Assembly: GCA_965276675.1 (NCBI GenBank)
Contig: OZ255624.1
Location: 2,852,001-2,916,000 of the forward strand
Reading direction: 5' to 3'
Length of the DNA stretch: 64,000 nucleotides
From: G965276675 sp965276675
GTDB taxonomy: Bacteria; Acidobacteriota; Terriglobia; Terriglobales; Acidobacteriaceae
Shown here: piece by piece, positions 1 to 9,868 of the stretch
How the letters are laid out: the number at the start of each line of letters is the position of its first letter
Numbering within the stretch: the stretch's first letter is position 1
Notes under the pieces: model-generated
Database searches by the model: none
The model's input: the letters and a program-made list of their open reading frames with translations, nothing else
What the model was told of the DNA's origin: nothing
Program-made: the position numbers and the translations under genes

Positions 1-1
1 G

Positions 2-1524
<1,523 letters not shown>

Positions 1525-1528
<4 letters not shown>

Positions 1529-3117
1529 AGCGCGAAGAGATGCTTGCCCGGATGAAGGCGCGCAGCGACCCATGGGATATGGTGATCATCGGCGGTGGCG
1601 CAACCGGCGTAGGCATCGCCGTCGATGCGGTTACGCGCGGTTTTGAGGTACTGCTGCTGGAGCGCGAAGACTTCGGTAAGGCCACTTCCAGCCGCAGCAC
1701 CAAGCTAGTCCACGGCGGCGTGCGCTATCTGGAACAGGGCAACGTTTCGCTCGTCATGGAGGCGCTCAAAGAACGCGGACTGCTGCGGCAGAACGCGCCA
1801 CACCTCGTCCACGATCTCGCCTTCGTCGTCCCCAACTACGTTTGGTGGGAGGCTCCGTTCTACGGCATCGGCATGAAGGTCTACGACCTGCTCGCCGGCA
1901 AGTACGGCTTTGGGAAGTCACGCATCCTCTCCCGCGAAGAGACACTGGAGCGGCTGCCGACCATCCAGACCGATGGCCTAAAGAGTGGCGTCGTCTACTA
2001 CGACGGGCAGTTCGACGATGCACGTCTGCTCATTCACCTGGCGATGACAGCCGCCGACCATGGGGCCACGCTGCTGAACTACGCCGGCGTGACCGCGATC
2101 ACAAAGGACAACGACGGTTACGTAAACGGCGTCCTTGCCCTCGACGGCGAATCCGGAGAGCGGTTTACTGCGGAAGCCGCCGTCGTGATCAACGCCACGG
2201 GCATCTTCTCTGATGAGATCCGTCATCTATCCGATCCGCAGGCGCTCGGCATGGTCGCGCCCAGCCAGGGCATTCACCTAGTCTTCGAACGCTCGTTTTT
2301 GCACGGCGAAAGCGCTATTATGGTGCCTCACACCAGCGATGGCCGCGTGCTCTTCGCGATTCCGTGGCACAACCACACCGTCGTCGGTACCACCGACACG
2401 CCGATCGATAAGCCGTCCTACGATCCGCTGCCGTTCGAACAAGAGATCGACTTTATCCTCGACACAGCACAGCGCTATCTCAGCCGTCCCCCCACGCGCG
2501 ATGACATCCTGAGCATTTATGTCGGCATTCGCCCGCTGGTGAAACCAGAAGGCACGACTGGCAAGACTTCCAGCATCTCGCGCGACCACACCATCCACGT
2601 CGACAACTCCGGACTGCTCACCATAGCCGGCGGCAAGTGGACGACGTATCGCCATATGGCCGAAGACTGCGTCGACCACGCCATCACCCTCGGCAAGCTG
2701 CCCGATGCGGCGTGCGTTACGCAGAACCTGCATATTCACGGCTACCAATCGACTGACGCACCGCGCAGCGAAGAACTCGGCGACCTGTGGGTCTATGGCT
2801 CTGACGCGGCCGGCGTGAGCGCCATCGCCGGGGAAGACCCTGCATTGGCCGAGCGTCTCGACCCCGCACTTCCCTACATCGGCGCGGAGGTCGCATGGGG
2901 CGTGCGCAACGAGATGGCGCGTACGCTGGACGATACACTTTCCCGCCGCACGCGCGCCCTCTTTCTCAACGCGAAATCGGCCAAGGCCATGGCCCCGCGC
3001 GCAGCTGCTATCATGGCACGCGAGTTCGGAAAGGATGACGCCTGGACTGCCAGGCAGCTCCGGGAATTCAACGCGCTTGCGCATCAGTACCTGCCATCCG
3101 GTAGCATCGCGCAGTAG
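1525..3117 (+). CDS. glpD: FAD-dependent glycerol-3-phosphate dehydrogenase
   Basis: Oxidises glycerol 3-phosphate to dihydroxyacetone phosphate at the membrane and passes electrons to quinone. The 530-residue product has an N-terminal dinucleotide-binding motif, IIGGGATGVGIAVDA, at about residues 20-35. It is followed by the GlpD signatures SSRSTKLVHGGVRYLE and VVGTTDTPID, and by GGKWTTYRHMAE before the C-terminal domain. Length is normal for aerobic GlpD. The start codon sits inside the end of glpK (ATGA overlap), so the two are one transcription and translation unit, with glpF downstream. Confidence 0.96.
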
Positions 3118-3157
3118 CTCACATCAATTCTGAAACGGGTGCAGGAAGGATAAGCGC

Positions 3158-3887
3158 GTGGTGCGGTCTCCCATGTTCGGCGAATTCATGGGCACGCTCG
3201 TCATGCTTCTGCTTGGCGATGGCGTTGTCGCCGGCGTGCTGCTCAAACGCACCAAGGCAGAGAACAGCGGCTGGATGGTGATCACCACGGCGTGGTGCTT
3301 CGCTGTGCTCGCCGGCATCTTTACCGCTAATCTGTGCGGCAGTAGCGATGCTCACCTGAACCCGACTATCACCCTCGCATTTCCATCAAAAACAACAGCT
3401 TCGACAAGCTGCTGCCCTATGCGCTCGCGCAGTTCACCGGCGGTTTTGTTGGCGCGCTCCTGGTATGGCTGCACTACAAACCTCACTGGGCTCCCACCGA
3501 GGACGCCACGGCTAAGCTGGGGGTCTTCTGCACCATTCCCGCCATTCGCAACCTGCTTTGGAATACCGTCTCGGAGGTCATCGCGACCTTTGTGCTCATC
3601 CTGGTGGCTGGGGCGATCAGCTCGAAGCTGGTGCTCTCGACCGGTGCCGCTGCGGGTCTTAGTCCTTATCTCGTCAGCTGCCTGATATGGGGCATCGGTC
3701 TGTCGCTTGGCGGCACCACTGGATATGCCATCAATCCAGCGCGAGATCTGGGGCCGCGCTTCGCCCATTTCATCTTGCCCATCCCTGGCAAGGGCGGCTC
3801 GGATTGGAGCTATGCTCCGATTCCGATTCTAGGCCCGGTGATCGGCGCTACCTTAGCGGGCGGTTGCTGCGTGCGTTGGGCGCGTAA
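3158..3887 (+). pseudogene. glpF: Glycerol uptake facilitator (MIP/aquaporin family), frameshifted
   Basis: Glycerol channel of the inner membrane, expected partner of glpK-glpD. The first frame carries the MIP N-terminus (FGEFMGTLVMLLLGDGVVAG) and the first pore motif in the form HLNPTITLAF. Homology then continues one frame over: NNSFDKLLPYALAQFTGGF, then IATFVLILVAGAIS and the second pore motif GYAINPARDLGPR. Adding one A to the A5 run at 3388-3392 restores the frame. A second one-base shortfall near the GGG at 3858-3860 may separate the body from a normal end, RLLRALGA and stop at 3887. No single intact frame exists, so it is called a pseudogene, although a read error is possible. The start at 3158 is GTG; an in-frame ATG lies at 3173. 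Confidence 0.85.
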
Positions 3888-4253
3888 TGCGTCGGAGGTT
3901 TGCATGGGCATTTCTGCAAGCGCGGAGCGCAGGCTGAACCCGGCAAGTACCAATGCATTGAATGCGTGGATGAGCACGCGGAAGTCAAAGAGATTCCCGA
4001 TCAGCTTGCCAAAGGCGAGCGCCATAATAATCCAGGCCACGCTGCCTGCGAAGCTCAGCCATGCGAGCGTGTGATCGCCAGGTCGGCCCACGCGCAATAG
4101 ATTGATTCCAGCTAACAGCAGGCCAGCGAGCGACGTTGAGAGCGCCCATAAGAGCGTCTCCGGCACATACTTATAGGCTGCAAACGACCCTATCGCATGC
4201 AGCAGGCTTCCCACAACCAGTAGCCAACCAAAAACCTTGTCGATGATTTTCAT
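3810..4253 (-). CDS. Small four-helix membrane protein of unknown function
   Basis: A 147-residue protein with about four hydrophobic segments (for example VFGWLLVVGSLLHAIGSFAA and TLAWLSFAGSVAWIIMALAF), so probably an inner-membrane protein. I do not recognise the family. Its ATG overlaps the stop of the SRPBCC gene by four bases, making it the third gene of the arsR operon. The last 30 or so residues are hydrophilic, rich in Q, P and R, and lie opposite the 3' end of glpF. The original stop has therefore probably been lost and the tail is read-through of antisense glpF sequence. The body is likely real; the C-terminus is doubtful. Confidence 0.7.
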   Translation of the reverse strand: MKIIDKVFGWLLVVGSLLHAIGSFAAYKYVPETLLWALSTSLAGLLLAGINLLRVGRPGDHTLAWLSFAGSVAWIIMALAFGKLIGNLFDFRVLIHAFNALVLAGFSLRSALAEMPMQTSDALRAQRTQQPPAKVAPITGPRIGIGA

Positions 4254-4738
4254 GCTCTCCTCCTGTCCTCCACACCTTTGCGGAATAGTTCAAGTACACC
4301 CTGCCAGCCGCCCTGCGCGTCGACGGAGGAACGCATCGACTCTGCGCCCGCTCCATGCCGCTCGATTTTGCGATGTTGCAGCTCTACGCGCGTTGATTCG
4401 GGTGATTCTTGTATGAAGCGGACTTCAACTTCGCTCGCCTTCTCCATATCAGGTTCGAACTGCCAGTCCGGTCCAATCCCCCAAGCGAGCAACACGCGTA
4501 GCGGCGGCTCCCATGCAAGCACGCGCCCCCAGTCGCACTCACTCCCGTCAATTGCACGCTCAAACCAGCGGCCATCTACCCGCTGCTCAAGCACCGCAGT
4601 TTTGTACGGCTGCTTTCCAATGTGATGACTTGCAGGCCACCAGTCCCCTATCTCTGACGTGAACACCTCGAACGCGCGCGTGATCGGCGCGTTAACGACG
4701 ACGCTTTTGCGAACGGCCTCGACTGCGGTGCTTTCCAT
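4250..4738 (-). CDS. SRPBCC (AHSA1/START-like) domain protein
   Basis: A 162-residue protein of the SRPBCC superfamily, which forms a helix-grip fold with a hydrophobic cavity. Visible features are the opening strand SVVVNAPITRAFEVFT, the central GRVLAWEPPLRVLLAW typical of the ArsR-linked AHSA1 subfamily, and the closing helix GWQGVLELFRKGVE. The start chosen is MESTAVEAV at 4738 rather than an upstream ATG, because upstream residues show no homology and would lie deep inside arsR. It overlaps arsR by 47 bases and the downstream membrane gene by four. ArsR-AHSA1 pairs are common and are usually regulated together. The ligand is unknown. Confidence 0.9.
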   Translation of the reverse strand: MESTAVEAVRKSVVVNAPITRAFEVFTSEIGDWWPASHHIGKQPYKTAVLEQRVDGRWFERAIDGSECDWGRVLAWEPPLRVLLAWGIGPDWQFEPDMEKASEVEVRFIQESPESTRVELQHRKIERHGAGAESMRSSVDAQGGWQGVLELFRKGVEDRRRA

Positions 4739-5054
4739 GATGAATCTCCTCCTTGGGTGCCGCAGCATGCTCAAAGGCGGCCAGCGCACGTGTCCACATC
4801 CCGTCAAAATGCTCCCGCAGCGCAGCCAGTCCCTCTGGGTTAGCCTGATAGACGCTGCGGGTCCCCGACTTCTCCGCCGTGATCAGGCCGGCGTCCTTTA
4901 GAACCTTCAAATGTTGCGAGACTGCGGGCCGGCTCACCGGAAACATCTGCGCCAGGTCCACCACGGCATGCGGAGACCGCGCCAGCGCCTCCAGGATGGC
5001 GAAGCGTGTAGGGTCGCCGATAGCCGCAAGCCGCGAGTTCAGGTAAGTGGCCAC
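4692..5054 (-). CDS. ArsR-family winged-helix repressor
   Basis: A 120-residue transcriptional regulator. The sequence has the ArsR opening (AIGDPTRFAILEALA) and the recognition helix region FPVSRPAVSQHLKVLKDAGL at about residues 38-57. The wing follows as EKSGTRSVYQANPEGL. There are no Cys pairs of metal-sensing ArsR members. The start is GTG at 5054, immediately next to a palindromic operator at 5052-5074, suggesting autoregulation. It heads an operon with the SRPBCC and membrane-protein genes. A degenerate copy of its promoter and first 34 codons lies at 24400-24609. Confidence 0.93.
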   Translation of the reverse strand: MATYLNSRLAAIGDPTRFAILEALARSPHAVVDLAQMFPVSRPAVSQHLKVLKDAGLITAEKSGTRSVYQANPEGLAALREHFDGMWTRALAAFEHAAAPKEEIHHGKHRSRGRSQKRRR

Positions 5055-5163
5055 TAGCGTAAGCTAGTGCTTACCGATGCGCCGGTCAAGCGGAATGTGA
5101 GATATCGTGCATTTTTAAGCGCAGACATCGGTAGTTGAGAGATGCGCTTATTGCGGAGAGCTG
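4952..5163. repeat. Left copy of a ~210-bp direct repeat (arsR 5' end and promoter)
   Basis: This block matches 24400-24609 in the same orientation with roughly 90 percent identity counted by eye and a few one-base indels. It contains the first 34 codons of arsR, the palindromic operator and about 100 bases upstream. This copy belongs to an intact gene; the other is truncated and lies next to tRNA-Val. Confidence 0.9.
5052..5074. promoter_or_regulatory. Overlapping palindromes at the arsR start, probable operator
   Basis: Two interleaved inverted repeats cover the start codon and the bases just upstream of it: CACTAGC-GTAA-GCTAGTG (5052-5069) and GTAAGC-TAGT-GCTTAC (5059-5074). Imperfect 12-2-12-type palindromes are typical ArsR/SmtB sites, so autoregulation is a reasonable inference. 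The second palindrome is kept perfectly in the truncated copy at 24507-24522, while the first is partly degraded there. Confidence 0.6.
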
Positions 5164-5294
5164 ATAGTCCATTCGATCTCTCAGGAATACTGATTCGTCG
5201 CAGCACCAGCTTCTCGGCGCTCAGATTGAATAGGCAACCTGTTTAAAACTTCACAACTAAAGGACGCGGCGCACGATCAGGCCCTTCTACACGA

Positions 5295-7145
5295 TCAGGC
5301 CCTTCTATTAGATAGCAAGTAATTGCCGCCGCATGAGGCAAGCACGACTATCTGTGGACCGAGCAGCTTCCGAACGGCGGGAAGGTCGGAGCCATACACC
5401 AGCAAGTACACGCGCGAGCCTGCTTTCCACATCTGCTTCAATTGTGCGTCACCGATGAAGACATGAGGCGCGTTTGGGGCGTTGGAACCGTATTCGAGGT
5501 TGTTGATGCGGCCATTCCAGAGCAGTGCGGTGCGGTCTGTGTAGAAGAAGACAGAAGAGAAGGCATAGTATGCATCTCCCTCAACCAGAGTGCCCGGTCC
5601 AGCGGTGAGCAGAGCGTCTGCGAGGGGTTTGGACCCTAGATACGGGTCGAAGCGGATTAAAGCGAACCGGGCCGCCTGAAACAATATCACCATCACCAAA
5701 ACCAGAGTGCAGACCACAGCTTTGGTAGAGCGAGTGAAAATGGTCCCTGCCAGACCGAGGAGCACGGCAGCAGCGGCGACGGAGAGCGGCAAGCGAAGAT
5801 AGGCAAACGAACGTAGGGTAAGGTCGCCGATATGTCCCATCGAAAGCGTGTAGAGGCTAGGATTTTGCGAAAGCGCTGCGGAGATATCGCCGGGCGTGGG
5901 GAGCTTCGCCGTGAGCGCAAGCAGGCTGAGTGACGCTCCCAAGCTTACGCAGAAGATACCAGAGAGAACGAGACGAGGAGCTCGGGGAAACAGTTCACGA
6001 TGGGCCAGGCCACTGGCGAGCAGCATGGCAAGCGCGGGGTAAATAGGGAGCGAGTAGTACTCCTGGGTAGTGGAAAGCGTAAAGAAAACGAGAACAAACA
6101 ACGACCAGATGAGCAGAACGAGATGTACCTGGCGTCCGCGCTCCGTGGGATGCGAACGCAGCCCGGGGATGGAGAACAGAGTGACACTCCAGGGAAAGAG
6201 CCAGACCAGGTGGAGGAGCCAGAACCATACACGCGGAACAGTGTTGTAGTCGCGCGGATACCGTAAGTTGAGAAAGCGAAGCAGGTGCTCGTTAAAGAAG
6301 TAAAACCAGAAAAAGCCGTGGTAACTTCCTGCCCTGCTGACAAAGCTCCAGGTTAAGAGGGGAGGATTACGAAGCGTTGCCAGAATATGCCAGGGTGCAG
6401 CGATGATGGTGAGAAGGAGCAAGCCCCAACCGAGGTGAAGGTCGCGAAGCGAATGCTTATTAGCGGAGTCGCGAGCAGCGATCAGGGCGATGAGCATGAT
6501 GCAAACGGGAAAGAGTAGGGCGACTAAACCCTTCAACAGCAACCCGGCAGCCAAGCTCATGTATAAGGCACAGAACCAAAGCAAAGGGCGAGGCTCGTGA
6601 CCTTCCTTCAGCCGGAGAAAAGCCCAGATCGCGACGGTGATGGCAAGAGTGAGTGCGGCATCTGGGATGAGGATGCGCGTGAAAAGAAAGAGCCCGATCG
6701 AGGTAGCGAGAATAACTCCGGCGAGCAGGCCGGTGCGGCTCCCGACGGCCCACTTAGCGAAGCGGGCCGTCGTCCAGCACAGAAGAATGTCGATGAGGGC
6801 GAGGGGGAGTCGGGCCGCCCAGTCATGGACACCGAAGAGACTGTACGAGCAGGCCATGATCCAATAGATCAGCGGCGACTTTTCGAGGTAGGCTACCCCA
6901 TCTAGACGAGCGGTGACCCAGTCGCCGCTTTCGAGCATATTACGAGCGATCTGCGCCTGGACTGCATCGACATCGTCCATGAGATGCGGAGGGCTGAAAA
7001 CAAAGGGCAGAAACACACAAGACGCGACAAAGATGACCAGCAGGTCTAGCCGAAGGCGGCGGGCAAGGTCTCCAGCAGCTTCGACTCCTGAGCGATCTGC
7101 ACGTCCCAGCGCTTTGCCCAGAGAAAAAGTGTCAGCAGACCCCAT
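5295..7145 (-). CDS. ArnT/PMT-type glycosyltransferase (GT39), polytopic membrane protein
   Basis: An integral-membrane transferase that would use a polyprenyl-phosphate sugar to glycosylate a lipid or protein on the periplasmic side. The acidic pair of the first loop is seen in HLMDDVDAVQAQIARNML, followed by GDWVTARLDGVAYLEKSPL and YWIMACSYSLFG, characteristic of the ArnT/PMT family. About ten hydrophobic helices follow and a short periplasmic C-terminal domain closes the protein. The ATG at 7145 was preferred over one at 7211; both overlap the end of asnB by 100-166 bases. The overlap ties it to asnB in one operon. The acceptor is unknown. Confidence 0.88.
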   Translation of the reverse strand: MGSADTFSLGKALGRADRSGVEAAGDLARRLRLDLLVIFVASCVFLPFVFSPPHLMDDVDAVQAQIARNMLESGDWVTARLDGVAYLEKSPLIYWIMACSYSLFGVHDWAARLPLALIDILLCWTTARFAKWAVGSRTGLLAGVILATSIGLFLFTRILIPDAALTLAITVAIWAFLRLKEGHEPRPLLWFCALYMSLAAGLLLKGLVALLFPVCIMLIALIAARDSANKHSLRDLHLGWGLLLLTIIAAPWHILATLRNPPLLTWSFVSRAGSYHGFFWFYFFNEHLLRFLNLRYPRDYNTVPRVWFWLLHLVWLFPWSVTLFSIPGLRSHPTERGRQVHLVLLIWSLFVLVFFTLSTTQEYYSLPIYPALAMLLASGLAHRELFPRAPRLVLSGIFCVSLGASLSLLALTAKLPTPGDISAALSQNPSLYTLSMGHIGDLTLRSFAYLRLPLSVAAAAVLLGLAGTIFTRSTKAVVCTLVLVMVILFQAARFALIRFDPYLGSKPLADALLTAGPGTLVEGDAYYAFSSVFFYTDRTALLWNGRINNLEYGSNAPNAPHVFIGDAQLKQMWKAGSRVYLLVYGSDLPAVRKLLGPQIVVLASCGGNYLLSNRRA

Positions 7146-8950
7146 AAGTGGTAACCGTAATTCGCCTTTCTTGACATGTGCGACTGAAGGACACACTCTA
7201 TTTGTTCCCATCGGAACAAGCCGGAGTTTTTGACGTTTGCACGAGTCAGTGTATCGAGGAGCAGGGGTTTAAGATGGCCGCGAAACCAGTCGTGGATAGG
7301 AATGTCGAGCCCTATCTTCCCGGGCGGCAGACTGCCAGCTGGCATCCTGTCCGCCGCCAAGCCTCGTAGCACATGTTTAAGTGAGGACCCTCGCATAAGA
7401 TAGTGGTTTGGCAAAGAGGCTGCGAACTCAACAATGCGGTGATCCAGAAAAGGCGGCCGTACCTCTAGGGAGTGGGCCATGCTCATGCGATCAACCTTAG
7501 CCAGAAGGTTATCTGGCAAGTAGAACTGCTGATCCAAGCTGAGGAAATCCTTCAGCTCCGGCCGTTCTGGCAGGCCATCTATCATTTGAGCAGTTAGCCT
7601 TTCGTTCGACATATATAAAAGCTGTTCGCGCTGCGACGCAGAGAAGGTACCGTTCCAGAACAGGTGCGCGAAGCGACTGTCCATGAGGGAACCCTCTAGG
7701 AAGCGCTGCAGCTTGTACTCCAGCCCTATTTTTTTGTCCGAGGCTTTCATTCTGTTCGCAAGCGATAGTGCCAGTCGGCGCAGCATTTCCGGAACGAAAC
7801 GCGCGCGCGCAGAATATTTATCTGCCAGGTAAGTGTTGTAGCCCCCGAAGAGCTCATCCGCGCCTTCCCCGCTGAGCGCTACCGTAACGTGCTGTGCTGA
7901 GAGCCGCGAGAGGAACCAGACAGGAAACGCACCAGCATCTGCATTTGGTTCGTCAGAGTAGTAGGCGAACTGCTCGATCGTCTCAGCAGTAGCGATGTCG
8001 GGATTTACATCCAATTCGTGATGTCGCGTCGAGTAACGCTCGACAAATTGATGGATGCGACGACTCTCATCGAATTCCCTGCCGTGAAAGGTGACCGAGA
8101 AACTGTCCAGCGGGCGCGTGCTCAGTTCGTTTGCATAATGCAGAACGACGGAAGAGTCGATTCCGCCGCTCAGCCATAAACCAAGAGGCACATCAGCTGC
8201 CAGGTGCTCCCGGACGGAACTACGGAGGAGAGTGTGAAGCTGCTCTTTTGCGTCTCCAAAGCTGCCCGCAAAAGTGTTTCGATAGCTTACTTGCCAGTAA
8301 CGCTCGACCACGGCCCTGCCGTTGCGCCAAGTAAGCGTCGAGCCCGGGGGCAACTTACTGATTCCTTGTACGAGAGTGTGTGGGCCAGGAACGTAATTCA
8401 AACCGCAAAAAGCGGTGAGCGCTTCCATGTCAAAAAGCCGAGGCACTTCAGGATGCACAAAGATGGCTTTTAGCTCTGAGCCGAAGTAGAGATCTGAGCC
8501 GGATTGGGCGAAGTAGAGCGGCTTGATGCCTACACGGTCTCTTGCTAGAACCAGCGTTCGCGTTGAAACATGCCACATTGCCAGGGCAAACATCCCACGG
8601 AATCGGCAGAGGCATTCGGATCCCCACTCTGAAAAGGCGTGCAACACAACTTCTGTATCGCAAGCGGAAAGGAAAACGTGACCCGCGGCTTCTAGCTCTC
8701 TCTTAAGCTCATTTTGGTTATAGATTTCGCCGTTGAAGACGAGGATAGAGTTCTCATCCGGGGACCGCATTGGCTGGTCCCCGAGGCCACCATCGATAAT
8801 CCGAAGGCGCCGTGCGCCAAGAGAGATATCCCGGTTCTGCCAGACGCCCTGCTGATCGGGACCTCTATGTTCAATGGACTGCGTCGCAAAGTGAATCCGC
8901 GAACGGTCGAAGAGTGGGTCGAGGTGAGTGAATCCGGTGATTCCGCACAT
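7046..8950 (-). CDS. asnB: Asparagine synthase (glutamine-hydrolysing)
   Basis: Transfers the amide nitrogen of glutamine to an activated carboxylate. It has 634 residues with an N-terminal class II glutaminase domain starting MCGITGF, in which Cys2 is the nucleophile after Met removal. The C-terminal synthetase domain has the pyrophosphate loop LWLSGGIDSSVV and the ALSGEGADELFGGYNTY segment. Members of this type are often found in exopolysaccharide or peptide-modification clusters rather than for free asparagine supply. The overlapping GT39 gene supports such a role, but the substrate cannot be read from sequence. Confidence 0.93.
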   Translation of the reverse strand: MCGITGFTHLDPLFDRSRIHFATQSIEHRGPDQQGVWQNRDISLGARRLRIIDGGLGDQPMRSPDENSILVFNGEIYNQNELKRELEAAGHVFLSACDTEVVLHAFSEWGSECLCRFRGMFALAMWHVSTRTLVLARDRVGIKPLYFAQSGSDLYFGSELKAIFVHPEVPRLFDMEALTAFCGLNYVPGPHTLVQGISKLPPGSTLTWRNGRAVVERYWQVSYRNTFAGSFGDAKEQLHTLLRSSVREHLAADVPLGLWLSGGIDSSVVLHYANELSTRPLDSFSVTFHGREFDESRRIHQFVERYSTRHHELDVNPDIATAETIEQFAYYSDEPNADAGAFPVWFLSRLSAQHVTVALSGEGADELFGGYNTYLADKYSARARFVPEMLRRLALSLANRMKASDKKIGLEYKLQRFLEGSLMDSRFAHLFWNGTFSASQREQLLYMSNERLTAQMIDGLPERPELKDFLSLDQQFYLPDNLLAKVDRMSMAHSLEVRPPFLDHRIVEFAASLPNHYLMRGSSLKHVLRGLAADRMPAGSLPPGKIGLDIPIHDWFRGHLKPLLLDTLTRANVKNSGLFRWEQIECVLQSHMSRKANYGYHLWGLLTLFLWAKRWDVQIAQESKLLETLPAAFG

Positions 8951-9868
8951 GAGGGTCTTTCGTTTACTTAGTTCCCACGAGCTTGACGCTTAGCTTAAAC
9001 GTGCTCTCCTGGGTATGTCTGAGAACAACGAATACGAGCTCGCTCAAGCCAGAGTGACACTTCACAGTGATGTAATCGGTGTAAAGAATGGTCAGTTCGT
9101 TGAAATGTGTAATCTAAAACATAGTGCCCGATTCTTAATTTCTACTTAAGACCAATGCGGGCCTGCTAAAGACATTTTCATATGGCCTTCCGATGCTGTC
9201 GGGGAGCCCGAGAGCTGTTCGATGGCGGAGCTAAACCGGATATTTGTAGACGCTCGTCTAATTTATGAACTGTTTCTTCGGCGTACTATGTCGCGTTTAG
9301 GTGTTACGGAGTGATTCCGTTTGCCGCAGTCTTTCGTTTGACGCTTGGGGCAATCCACACTCATTGGACGTGGTTCGCGTTGACTGCTCTAGACCTAGTT
9401 GTGGGACTGCCTCGCTGGTGCTGGTGGTTACGATCGCACTTACAGGTAAGCAGTACATCCTTCATCGAATCGAATTCATCGGCACAAATTTAGTGCAAGT
9501 AAGCTACGGCGAAGGTGACAATCAGGATGTACAGCAAACCAGGGCGCCACACCCTCTAACGCTCGACGACGAAATCGCAGTTGCGGCAGCGCTGCCGGCA
9601 GTAGCACAGTCATCTCTCCTGCTCGAGGTTCAGGAGCAGGGGAGCCTCCCAAATAGTGTGACTAAAGATCTTCTAGTCTTGGGAGCGTCCTAGGAGTACG
9701 AATACGATACGAATCCGTGCGAAGAATTGCCGTGATATCCGGCCGACCGGCCCATCATGGCTCTCACATAGCAGGAGACCGATGGCAAATACCAAGACCG
9801 CGCTCTTACGTCTAACCTGCGGTGAAGTGGCTCACGCGTGACATCGCAGATGCGAATGCCAAGGAACA
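8951..9868. other. Long intergenic stretch without a convincing gene
   Basis: About 900 bases between asnB and the FG-GAP gene. The only sizeable open frame is 9301-9693 (+), 130 codons, without a recognisable domain, a good ribosome-binding site or family resemblance. A second frame overlaps it at 9311-9493. Composition is more AT-rich at 9080-9300 than in the neighbours, which suggests regulatory or decayed sequence. No RNA gene or inverted repeat stood out. Confidence 0.5.

Noticed and set aside
9301..9693. 130-codon plus-strand frame in the gap after asnB
   Set aside because: No recognisable domain or ribosome site and overlapped by another frame; kept only as a note in the gap entry.
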